Shown here one piece after another: positions 23,481-36,400 of a stretch of DNA of 64,000 bases; the first letter of the stretch is position 1; each line of letters opens with the position of its first letter. The DNA is taken from contig CM060890.1 of NCBI GenBank assembly GCA_030762935.1, forward strand, positions 153,298,129 to 153,362,128. The letters are read 5' to 3'. Position numbers and translations under genes: made by a program. The DNA comes from Hymenopus coronatus. Taxonomy: Eukaryota; Arthropoda; Insecta; Mantodea; Hymenopodidae. The notes beneath the pieces are model-generated. The model was not told the DNA's origin, searched no databases, and saw only the letters and a list, made by a program, of their open reading frames with translations.

Positions 23481-25139
23481 AAAAATTCACGGTGAGTGTT
23501 TACATTATAGTATGAGAAACTGGCACACTCAAGAGAAGGTAAAAACGAGCTTTTAGAAGACTACACGCTGAGTGTTTACATTATAGTATGCGAAACTAGC
23601 ACACTCTAGAGAAGGTAAATACGGACTTCTTGAAGACTACACGGTGAACGTTTACATTATAGATTCAGAAAGTACCGCACTCTAGAGAAGCTAAATACGG
23701 ACTTCTTGAAGACTATACGGTGAGTGTTTACATTATAGTATGAGATACTAGCACGCTCTAGAGGGTAAATACCGACTTCTTTTAGACTACACGGTGAGTA
23801 TTTCCATTATAGTATGAGAAACTTGCACGCTCTAGAGAAGGTAAAGACGTGCTTCCTGAAGACTACACAATGAGTGTTTACATTATAGTATGAGAAACTT
23901 GCACGCTCTAGAGAAGGTAAAGACGTGCTTCCTGAAGACTACACGATGAGTGTTATCATTATAGTATGAGAAACTAGCACGCTCTAGAGAAGGTAAAGAC
24001 ATGCTTCCTGAGGAATACACCGTCAGTATTTACATTATAGTATGAGAAACCAGCACGCTCTATGGAAGGTAAAGACGCGCATTCTGAAGAGTACACGGTC
24101 AGTGTTTACATTATAGTATGCGAAACTAGCACCCTCTAGAGAAGGTTAAGACGTGCTTCCTGAAGAGTACACGGTGAGTGTTTGCATTGTAGTATGAGAA
24201 ACTTGCACGCTCTAGTGAAGGCAAAGAGTGCTTCCTGAAGACTACACGATGCGTGTTTACATTATAATATGAGAAACTAGCACGCTCTAGGGAAGGTAAA
24301 GACGTGCTTCCTGAAGAGTACACGGTCAGTGTTTACATTATAGTATGAGAAACCAGCACGCTATAGAGAAGGTAAAGAAGTGCTTTCTGAAGAGTACACG
24401 GTCAGTGTTTACATTATAGTATGAGAAACTAGCACGCTCTATAGAAGGTAAAGACGCGCTTCCTGAAGACTACACGGTGAGTGTTAACATTATAGTATGA
24501 GAAACTAGCACGCACTAGAGAAGTTAAACAGACGAGCTTCTTGAAGACTACGTGGTGAGTGTTTACATTATAGTATGAGAAACTAGCACGCTCTAGAGAA
24601 GGCAAATACGGACTTCTTCAAGACTACACGGTGAGTGTTTACATTAAAGTATGAGAAATTAGCACGCTCTAGAAAGGTTAAAAACGGACTTCTTGAAGAC
24701 TACACGGTGAGTGTTTACATTATAGTATGAGAAACTTGCACTCTCTAGAGAAGGTAAAGACGTGCTTCCTGAAGACTACAGGGTGTGTGTTTACATTATA
24801 GTATGAGAAACTAGCACGCTCTAGAGAAGCTAATGACGAGCTTCTTGAAGACTACACAATTAGTGTTTACATTATAGTATGAGAAACTAGCACGCTCTAG
24901 AGAAGGTAAAGACGACCTTCTTGATGACTACACGGTGAGTGTTAACATCATAGTATGAGAAAGTGTGAGAAACTTGCACACTCTATAGAAGGTAAATACG
25001 AGCTTCTAGAAGACTTTACGGTGATTGATTACATTATAGTATGAGAAACTAGCACGCTCTAGAGTAAGTAAGGACGAGCTTCTTGAAGACTTCACGGTGA
25101 GTGTTTACATTATAATATGAGAAACTAGCACGCTCTAGA

Positions 25140-28100
25140 GAAGGTAAAGACGAGCTTCTTGAAGACTACACGATGAATGTTTACATTAAAGAATGAGATA
25201 CAAGCACGCTCTAGAGAAGGCAAATACGCGCTTCCTGAAGACTACACGGTGAGTGTTTTTATTATAGTATGAGAAACTTGCACTCTCCAGAGAAGCTAAA
25301 GACGTGCTTTCTGAAGAGTAAATGATGAGTGTTTACAGTATAGTATGAGAAACTAGCTCGCTCTAGAGAAGGTAAAGACATGCTTCCTGAAGATTACACA
25401 GTCAGTATTTACATTGTAGTATGAGAAACTACCACGCTCTATAGAAGGTAAAGACGTACTTCCTGAGGAGTACACGGTCAGTGTTTACATTATAGTATGA
25501 GAAACTAGCACGCTCTAGAGAAGGTAAAGACGTGCTTCCTGAAGATTACTCGTCAGTGTTTACATTATAGTATGAGAAACTAGCACGCTCTAGAGAAGGT
25601 TAAGACGAGCTTCCTGAAGAGTACACGGTGAGTGTTTACATTATAGTATGAGAACCTTGCACTCTCTACAGAAGGTAAAGACGTGCTTCCTGAAGACTAC
25701 ACGATGATTGTTTACATTATAGTATGAGAAACTAGCACACTGTATAGAAGGTAAAGACGTACTTCCTGAAGATTACACGGTCAGCATTTACATTATAGTA
25801 TGAGAAACTAGCACGCTCTATAGAAGGTAAAGACGTGCTTCCAGAAGAGTACACGGTCAGTGTAAAAATTATAGTATGAGAAACTACCACGCTCTACAGA
25901 AGGTAAAGACATTCTTCCTGAATAGTAAACGGTGAGTGTTTACATTATAGTATGAGAAACTAGCACACCCCTGAGAAGGTAAAGACGCGCTTCCTGAAGA
26001 CTACACGGTGAGTATTTACATTATAGTATGAGAAACTTGCACGCTCTAGAGAAGGTAATGACAAGCTTCTTGAAGACAACACCGTGAGTGTTTTACATTA
26101 TAGTCTGAGAAACTAGCACGCTCTAGAGAAGGTAAAGACGAGCTTCTTGATGACTACACGGTGAGTGTTTACATTATAGTATGATAAACTAGCACGCTTT
26201 AGAGACGGTAAAAACGAGCTTCTTGAAGACTATACGGTGGTTGTTTACATTATAGTATTAGAAATTAGCACGCTCTAGAGAATGTAAAGACGAGCTTCTT
26301 GAAAAATTCACGGTGAGTGTTTACATTATTTGAAGAGAAACTAGCACGCTCTAGAGAAGGTAAAAACCAGCTCATTGAAGACTGCACGGTGAGTGTTTAC
26401 ATTATAGTATGAGAAATTAGCACACTCAAGAGAAGGTAAGGACGAGCTTCTTGAAGACTACACGGTGAGTGTTTACATTATAGTATGAGAAACTAGCACA
26501 CACTAGAGAAGGTAAATACGGACTTCTTGAAGACTACACGGTGAATGTTTACATTAAAGAATGAGATACTAGCACGCTCTAGAGAAGGCAAATACGCGCT
26601 TCCTGAAGACTACACGGTGAGTGTTTACATTATAGTATGAGAAACTAGCACGCTCTAGACAAGGTAAAGTCGTGCTTCCTGAAGGTTACACGGTGAGCGT
26701 TTACATTATAGTATGAGAAACTAGCACGCTCTAGAAAAGGTAAGGACGAGCTTCTTGAAGACTTCACGGTGAGTGTTTACATTATGGTATGTGAATGTAG
26801 CACGCTCCAGGGAAGGTAAAGATGTGCTTCCTGAAGAGTACACGGTGAGTGATTACATTATAGTATGAGAAACTAGCACACTCTAGAGAAGATAGAGACG
26901 TGCTTCCTGAAGATTACTCGTCAGTGTTTACATTATAGTATGAGAAATTAGCACGCTCTAGAGAAGGTTAAGACGAGCTTCCTGAAGACTACACGGTGAG
27001 TGTTTACAAAATAGTATGAGAAACTGGCACACACTAGAGAAGGTAAATACGGACTTCTTGAAGACTACACGATGAATGTTTACATTAAAGAATGAGATAC
27101 AAGCACGCTCTAGAGAAGGCAAATACGCGCTTCCTGAAGACTACACGGTGAGTGTTTTTATTATAGTATGAGAAACTTGCACTCTCCAGAGAAGCTAAAG
27201 ACGTGCTTTCTGAAGAGTAAATGATGAGTGTTTACAGTATAGTATGAGAAACTAGCTCGCTCTAGAGAAGGTAAAGACATGCTTCCTGAAGATTACACAG
27301 TCAGTATTTACATTATAGTATGAGAAACTACCACGCTCTATAGAAGGTAAAGACGTACTTCCTGAGGAGTACACGGTCAGTGTTTACATTATAGTATGAG
27401 AAACTAGCACGCTCTAGAGAAGGTAAAGACGTGCTTCCTGAAGATTACTCGTCAGTGTTTACATTATAGTATGAGAAACTAGCACGCTCTAGAGAAGGTT
27501 AAGACGAGCTTCCTGAAGAGTACACGGTGAGTGTTTACATTATAGTATGAGAACCTTGCACTCCCTACAGAAGGTAAAGACGTGCTTCCTGAAGACTACA
27601 CGATGATTGTTTACATTATAGTATGAGAAACTAGCACACTGTATAGAAGGTAAAGACGTACTTCCTGAAGATTACACGGTCAGCATTTACATTATAGTAT
27701 GAGAAACTAGCACGCTCTATAGAAGGTAAAGACGTGCTTCCAGAAGAGTACACGGTCAGTGTAAAAATTATAGTATGAGAAACTACCACGCTCTACAGAA
27801 GGTAAAGACATTCTTCCTGAATAGTAAACGGTGAGTGTTTACATTATAGTATGAGAAACTAGCACACCCCTGAGAAGGTAAAGACGCGCTTCCTGAAGAC
27901 TACACGGTGAGTATTTACATTATAGTATGAGAAACTTGCACGCTCTAGAGAAGGTAATGACAAGCTTCTTGAAGACAACACCGTGAGTGTTTTACATTAT
28001 AGTCTGAGAAACTAGCACGCTCTAGAGAAGGTAAAGACGAGCTTCTTGATGACTACACGGTGAGTGTTTACATTATAGTATGATAAACTAGCACGCTTTA

Positions 28101-30080
28101 GAGACGGTAAAAACGAGCTTCTTGAAGACTATACGGTGGTTGTTTACATTATAGTATTAGAAATTAGCACGCTCTAGAGAATGTAAAGACGAGCTTCTTG
28201 AAAAATTCACGGTGAGTGTTTACATTATTTGAAGAGAAACTAGCACGCTCTAGAGAAGGTAAAAACCAGCTCATTGAAGACTGCACGGTGAGTGTTTACA
28301 TTATAGTATGAGAAATTAGCACACTCAAGAGAAGGTAAGGACGAGCTTCTTGAAGACTACACGGTGAGTGTTTACATTATAGTATGAGAAACTAGCACAC
28401 ACTAGAGAAGGTAAATACGGACTTCTTGAAGACTACACGGTGAATGTTTACATTAAAGAATGAGATACTAGCACGCTCTAGAGAAGGCAAATACGCGCTT
28501 CCTGAAGACTACACGGTGAGTGTTTACATTATAGTATGAGAAACTAGCACGCTCTAGACAAGGTAAAGTCGTGCTTCCTGAAGGTTACACGGTGAGCGTT
28601 TACATTATAGTATGAGAAACTAGCACGCTCTAGAAAAGGTAAGGACGAGCTTCTTGAAGACTTCACGGTGAGTGTTTACATTATGGTATGTGAATGTAGC
28701 ACGCTCCAGGGAAGGTAAAGATGTGCTTCCTGAAGAGTACACGGTGAGTGTTTACATTATAGTATGAGAAACTAGCACACTCTAGAGAAGATAGAGACGT
28801 GCTTCCTGAAGATTACTCGTCAGTGTTTACATTATAGTATGAGAAATTAGCACGCTCTAGAGAAGGTTAAGACGAGCTTCCTGAAGACTACACGGTGAGT
28901 GTTTACAAAATAGTATGAGAAACTGGCACACACTAGAGAAGGTAAATACGGACTTCTTGAAGACTACACGATGAATGTTTACATTAAAGAATGAGATACA
29001 AGCACGCTCTAGAGAAGGCAAATACGCGCTTCCTGAAGACTACACGGTGAGTGTTTTTATTATAGTATGAGAAACTTGCACTCTCCAGAGAAGCTAAAGA
29101 CGTGCTTTCTGAAGAGTAAATGATGAGTGTTTACAGTATAGTATGAGAAACTAGCTCGCTCTAGAGAAGGTAAAGACATGCTTCCTGAAGATTACACAGT
29201 CAGTATTTACATTATAGTATGAGAAACTACCACGCTCTATAGAAGGTAAAGACGTACTTCCTGAGGAGTACACGGTCAGTGTTTACATTATAGTATGAGA
29301 AACTAGCACGCTCTAGAGAAGGTAAAGACGTGCTTCCTGAAGATTACTCGTCAGTGTTTACATTATAGTATGAGAAACTAGCACGCTCTAGAGAAGGTTA
29401 AGACGAGCTTCCTGAAGAGTACACGGTGAGTGTTTACATTATAGTATGAGAACCTTGCACTCCCTACAGAAGGTAAAGACGTGCTTCCTGAAGACTACAC
29501 GATGATTGTTTACATTATAGTATGAGAAACTAGCACACTGTATAGAAGGTAAAGACGTACTTCCTGAAGATTACACGGTCAGCATTTACATTATAGTATG
29601 AGAAACTAGCACGCTCTATAGAAGGTAAAGAGGTGCTTCCAGAAGAGTACACGGTCAGTGTAAAAATTATAGTATGAGAAACTACCACGCTCTAGAGAAG
29701 GTAAAGACATTCTTCCTGAATAGTAAACGGTGAGTGTTTACATTATAGTATGAGAAACTAGCACACCCCTGAGAAGGTAAAGACGCGCTTCCTGAAGACT
29801 ACACGGTGAGTATTTACATTATAGTATGAGAAACTTGCACGCTCTAGAGAAGGTAATGACGAGCTTCTTGAAGACAACACCGTGAGTGTTTTACATTATA
29901 GTCTGAGAAACTAGCACGCTCTAGAGAAGGTAAAGACGAGCTTCTTGATGACTACACGGTGAGTGTTTACATTATAGTATGATAAACTAGCACGCTTTAG
30001 AGACGGTAAAAACCAGCTTCTTGAAGACTATACGGTGGTTGTTTACATTATAGTATTAGAAATTAGCACGCTCTAGAGAA
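25140..30080. repeat. 1,899-bp higher-order repeat, second run
   Basis: The same unit as at 19.6-23.5 kb, again with an exact 1,899-bp step: CGATGAATGT at 25171, 27070 and 28969, and TTGAAGAGAA at 26330 and 28229. This run holds about two and a half units. It starts abruptly at about 25.14 kb, joined to the 2.5-kb block, and ends the same way near 30.1 kb. Confidence 0.92.
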
Positions 30081-33000
30081 TGTAAAGACGAGCTTTTTGA
30101 AAAATTCACGGTGAGTGTTTACATTATAGTATGAGAAACTGGCACACTCAAGAGAAGGTAAAAACGAGCTTTTAGAAGACTACACGCTGAGTGTTTACAT
30201 TATAGTATGCGAAACTAGCACACTCTAGAGAAGGTAAATACGGACTTCTTGAAGACTACACGGTGAACGTTTACATTATAGATTCAGAAAGTAGCGCACT
30301 CTAGAGAAGCTAAATACGGACTTCTTGAAGACTATACGGTGAGTGTTTACATTATAGTATGAGATACTAGCACGCTCTAGAGAAGGTAAATACCGACTTC
30401 TTTTAGACTACACGGTGAGTATTTCCATTATAGTATGAGAAACTTGCACGCTCTAGAGAAGGTAAAGACGTGCTTCCTGAAGACTACACGATGAGTGTTT
30501 ACATTATAGTATGAGAAACTTGCACTCTCTAGAGAAGGTAAAGACGTGCTTCCTGAAGACTACACGATGAGTGTTATCATTATAGTATGAGAAACTAGCA
30601 CGCTCTAGAGAAGGTAAAGACATGCTTCCTGAGGAATACACCGTCAGTATTTACATTATAGTATGAGAAACCAGCACGCTCTATGGAAGGTAAAGACGCG
30701 CATTCTGAAGAGTACACGTTCAGTGTTTACATTATAGTATGCGAAACTAGCACCCTCTAGAGAAGGTTAAGACGTGCTTCCTGAAGAGTACACGGTGAGT
30801 GTTTACATTATAGTATGAGAAACTTGCACGCTCTAGTGAAGGTAAAGAGTGCTTCCTGAAGACTACACGATGCGTGTTTACATTATAATATGAGAAACTA
30901 GCACGCTCTAGGGAAGGTAAAGACGTGCTTCCTGAAGAGTACACGGTCAGTGTTTACATTATAGTATGAGAAACCAGCACGCTATAGAGAAGGTAAAGAA
31001 GTTCTTTCTGAAAAGTACACGGTCAGTGTTTACATTATAGTATGAGAAACTAGCACGCTCTATAGAAGGTAAAGACGCGCTTCCTGAAGACTACACGGTG
31101 AGTGTTAACATTATAGTATGAGAAACTAGCACGCACTAGAGAAGTTAAACAGACGAGCTTCTTGAAGACTACGTGGTGAGTGTTTACATTATAGTATGAG
31201 AAACTAGCACGCTCTAGAGAAGGCAAATACGGACTTCTTCAAGACTACACGGTGAGTGTTTACATTAAAGTATGAGAAATTAGCACGCTCTAGAGAGGTT
31301 AAAAACCGTCTTCTTGAAGACTACACGGTGAGTGTTTACATTATAGTATGAGAAACTTGCACTCTCTAGAGAAGGTAAAGACGTGCTTCCTGAAGACTAC
31401 AGGGTGTGTGTTTACATTATAGTATGAGAAACTAGCACGCTCTAGAGAAGCTAATGACGAGCTTCTTGAAGACTACACAATTAGTGTTTACATTATAGTA
31501 TGAGAAACTAGCACGCTCTAGAGAAGGTAAAGACGACCTTCTTGATGACTACACGGTGAGTGTTAACATCATAGTATGAGAAAGTGTGAGAAACTTGCAC
31601 ACTCTATAGAAGGTAAATACGAGCTTCTAGAAGACTTTACGGTGATTGATTACATTATAGTATGAGAAACTAGCACGCTCTAGAGTAAGTAAGGACGAGC
31701 TTCTTGAAGACTTCACGGTGAGTGTTTACATTATAATATGAGAAACTAGCACGCTTTAGAGACGGTAAAAACGAGCTTCTTGAAGACTACACGGTGGGTG
31801 TTTACATTATAGTATGAGAAACTAGCACGCTCTAGAGGATGTAAAGACGAGCTTCTTGGAAAATTCACGCTGAGTGTTTACATTATAGTATGAGAAACTA
31901 GCACGCTCTAGAGAAGATAAAAAAACAGGTCCTTGAAGACCGCACGGTGAGTGTTTACATTATAGTATGAGAAACTGGCACACTCAAGAGAAGGTAAAGA
32001 CGCGCTTCCTGAAGACTACACGGTGAGTGTTTACATTATTGTATGAGAAACTAGCACGCTCTAGGGACGGTAAAGACGAGCTTCTTGAAGACTTCACGGT
32101 AAGTGTTTACATTATAGTATGAGAAACTAGCACGCTCTAGACAAGGTAAGGACGAGCTTCTTGAAGACTTCACGTTGAGTGTTTACATTATTGTATGAGA
32201 ATGTAGCACGCTCTAGAGAAGGTAAAGACGAGCTTCTTGAAGACTACGCGGTGAGTGTTTACATTACAGTATGAGAAACTTGCACGCTCTAGAGAAGGTA
32301 AAGACCTGCTTCCTGAAGAGTACAAGGTGAGTGTATACATTATAGTATGAGACTCTAGCACACCCTAGAGAAGGTAAAGACGCGCTTCCAGAAGACTACT
32401 CGGTGAGTGTTTACATTATAGTATGAGAAACTAGCACGTACTAGATAAGGTAAGAAGACGAGCTTCTTGAAGACTACGTGGTGAGTGTTTACATTATAGT
32501 ATGAGAAGCTACCACACTCTAGAGAAGGTAAAGACGTGCTTCCTGAAGATTACACGGTCAGTATTTACATTATAGTATCAGAAACTACCACGCTCTATAG
32601 AAGTTAAAGGCGTGCTTCCTGAGGAGTACACGGTCAGTGTTTACATTATAATATGAGAAGGTAAAGATGTGCTTCCTGAAGATTACACGGTCAGTGTTTA
32701 CATTATAGTATGAGAAACTAGCACGCTCTAGAGAAGATTAAGACGTGCTTCTTGTAGTGTACACGGTGAGTGTTTACATTAGAGTATGTGAAACTTGCAC
32801 ACTCTAGAGAAGGTAAAGACGAGCTTCTTGAAGACTTCACGGTGAGTGTTTACCTTATAGTATGACAAACTAGCACACTCTAGAGAGGGTAAAGACGCGC
32901 TTCCTGAAGACTACACGGTGAGTGTTTACATCATAGTATGAGAAACTAGCACGCTCTAGGGAAGGTAAATACGGACTTCTTCAAGACTACACGGTGAGTG

Positions 33001-33499
33001 TTTACATTAAAGTATGAGAAATTAGCAAGCTCTAGAGAGGGTAAATACGGACTTCTTGAAGTCTACACGGAGACTGTTTACATTATAGTATGAGAAACTT
33101 GCACGCTCTAGAGAAGGTAAAGACGTGCTTCCTGAAGGCTACACGATGAGTGTTATCATTATAGTATGAGAAACTAGCACGCTCTAGAGAAGGTAAAGAC
33201 ATGCTTCCTGAGAAATACACGGTCAGTATTTACATTATAGTATGAGAAACTAGCACGCTCTGTAGAAGGTAAAGACGTGCATTCTGAAGAGTACACGGTC
33301 AGTGTTTACATTATAGTATGCGAAACTAGCACCCTCTAGAGAAGGTTAAGACGTGCTTCCTGAAGAGTACACGGTGAGTATTTACATTATAGTATGAGAA
33401 ACTTGCACGCTCTAGAGAAGGTAAAGACGTGCTTCCTGAAGACTACACGATGAGTGTTTACATTATAATATGAGAAACTAGCACGCTCTAGGGAAGGTA

Positions 33500-36400
33500 A
33501 AGACGTGCTTCCTGAAGATTACACGGTCAGTATTTACATTGTAGTATCAGAAACTACCACGCTCATTAGAAGTTAAAGGCGTGCTTCCTGAGGAGTACAC
33601 GGTCAGTGTTTACATTATAATATTAGAAGGTAAAGATGTGCTTCCTGAAGATTACACGGTCAGTGTTTACATTATAGTATGAGAAACTAGCACGCTCTAG
33701 AGAAGGTTAAGACGTGCTTCCTGAAGTGTACACGGTGAGTGTTTACATTAGAGTATGAGAAACTTGCACACTCTAGAGAAGGTAAAGACGAGCTTCTTGA
33801 AGACTTCACGGCGAGTGTTTACCTTATAGTATGAAAAACTAGCACACCCTAGAGAGGGTAAAGACGCGCTTCCTGAAGACTACACGGTGAGTGTTTACAT
33901 TATAGTATGAGAAACAAGCACGCTCTATAGAATGTAAAGACGCGCTTCCTGAAGACTACAAGATGAGTGTTTACATTATAGTATGAGAAACTAGCACACT
34001 CTATAGAAGGTAAAGACGCGCTTCCTGAAGACTACACTATGAGTGTTTACTTTATAGTATGAGAAACTTGCACGCTCTAGAGAAGGTAAAGACGAGCTTC
34101 TTGAAGACTACACGGAGAGTGTTTACATTTAGTATGAGAAACTTGGACGCTCTAGAGAAGGTAAAGACGTGCTTCCTGAAGACTACACGATGAGTGTTAT
34201 CATTATAGTATGAGAAACTAGCACGCTCTAGAGATGGTAAAGACATGCTTCCTGAGGAATACACGGTCAGTATTTACATTATAGTATGAGAAACCAGCAC
34301 GCTCTATAGAAGGTAAAGACGTTAATTCTGAAGAATACACGGTCAGTGTTTGCATTATAGTATGCGAAACTAGCACCCTCTAGAAATGGTTAAGAATTGC
34401 TTCCTGAAGAGTACACGGTGAGGGTTTACATTATAGAATGAGCAACTCACACGCTCTAGAGAAGGTAAAGACGTGCTTCCTGAAGACTACACGATGAGTG
34501 TTTACATTATAGTATGAGAAACTAGCACGCTCTAGGAAAGGTAAAGACGTGCTTCCTGAAGATTAGAAAGTCAGTATTTACATTATAGTATGAGAAAATA
34601 GCACGCTCTATAGAAGGTAAAGACGTGCTTCCTGAAGAGTACACGGTCAGTGTTAACATTATAGTATGAGAAACTAGCACGCTATAGAGAAGGTAAAGAA
34701 GTGCTTTCTGAAGAGTACACGGTCAGTGTTTACATTATAGTATGAGAAACTAGCACGCTCAATAGAAGCTAAAGACGCGCTTCCTGAAGACTACACGGTC
34801 AGTGTTAACATTATAGTATGAGAAACTAGCACGCTATAGAGAAGGTAAAGAAGTGCTTTCTGAAGGGTACACGGTCAGTGTTTACATTATAGTAAGAGAA
34901 ACTAGCACGATCTAGAGAAGGTAAATACGGACTTCTTCAAGACTAAACGGTGAGTGTTTACATTAAAGTATGAGAAATTAGCACGCTCTAGAGAGGGTAA
35001 AAATGGACTTCTTGAAGACTACACGGTGAGTGTTTACATTATAGTATGAGAAACTTGCACTCTCTAGAGAAGGTAAAGACGTGCTTCCTGAAGACTTCAG
35101 GGTGAGTGTTTACATTATAGTATGAGAAACTAGCACGCTCTAGAGAAGCTAAGACGAGCTTCTTGAAGACTACACAATTAGTGTTTACATTATAGTATGA
35201 GAAACTAGCACGCTCTAGAGAAGGTAAAGACGAGCTTCTTGATGACTACACGGTGAGTGTTAACATTATAGTATGAGAAAGTATGAGAAACTAGCACACT
35301 CTATCGAAGGTAAATACGAGCTTCTAGAAGACTTTACGGTGATTGTTTACATTATATTATGATAAACTAGCACGCTCTAGAGAAAGTAAGGACGAGCTTC
35401 TTGAAGACTTCACGGTGAGTGTTTACATTATGATATGAGAAACTAGCACGGTTTAGAGACGGTAAAAACGAGCTTCTTGAAGACTACACGGTGGTTGTTT
35501 ACATTATAGTATGAGAAACTAGCACGCTCTAGAGAATGTAAAGACGAGCTTCTTGAAAAATTCACGGTGAGTGTTTACATTATAGTATGAGAAACTAGCA
35601 CGCTCTAGAGAAGATAAAAAACAGGTCCTTGAAGACCGCACGGTGAGTGTTTACATTATAGTATGAGAAACTAGCACACTCAAAGGAAAGGTAAAGACGA
35701 GCTTTTTGAAGACTGCACGGTGAGTGTTTACATTATAGTATGAAAAACTAGCACGCTCCTTAGAAGGTAAAGACGTACTTCCTGAATAGTAAACGGTGAG
35801 TGTTTACATTATAGTATGAGAAACTAGTACGCTCTAGAGAAGGAAAAGACGCGCTTCCTGAAGACTACTCGGTGAGTGTTTACATTATAGTATGAGAAAC
35901 TTGCACGCTCTAGAGAAGCTAAAGACGAGCTTCTTGAAGACTCCACGGTGAGTGTTTACATTATGGTATGAGGAACTAGCACTCTCTAGAGAAGGTAAAG
36001 ACGCGCTTCCTGAAGACTACACGGTGAGTGTTTACATTATTGTATGAGAAACTAGCACGCTCTAGAGACGGTTAGGACGAGCTTCTTGAAGACTTCACGG
36101 TGAGTGTTTACATTATAGTATGAGATACTAGCACGCTCTAGAGAAGGTAAGGACGAGCTTCTTGAAGACTTCACGTTAAGTGTTTACATTATAGTATGAG
36201 AATGTAGCACGCTCTAGAGAACGTAAAGACGAGCTTCTTGAAGACTACGCGGTGAGTGTTTACATTACAGTATGAGACTCTAGCACACCCTAGAGAAGGT
36301 AAAGACGCGCTTCCAGAAGACTACTCGGTGAGTGTTTACATTATAGTATGAGAAACTAGCACGTACTAGATAAGGTAAGAAGACGAGCTTCTTGAAGACT

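Larger units (their letters stand above)
15930..33500. repeat. 6.6-6.7-kb super-repeat region
   Basis: A block of about 2.5 kb occurs three times, at about 15930-18440, 22620-25130 and 29240-31750. Anchor pairs give spacings of 6,692 bp (17668 to 24360; 18268 to 24960) and 6,621 bp (24360 to 30981; 24960 to 31581). The gaps between blocks are mostly filled by 1,899-bp units. After the third block the sequence follows the 13.3-15.9 kb region at an offset of 17,640 bp, changing to 17,564 bp after loss of one monomer near 31990. Confidence 0.85.

Noticed and set aside
17434..34264. Minus-strand 65-70-codon frames within the satellite, four similar copies
   Set aside because: The monomer is 76 bp, so the frame shifts each unit. 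These frames recur only because the blocks that contain them were duplicated.
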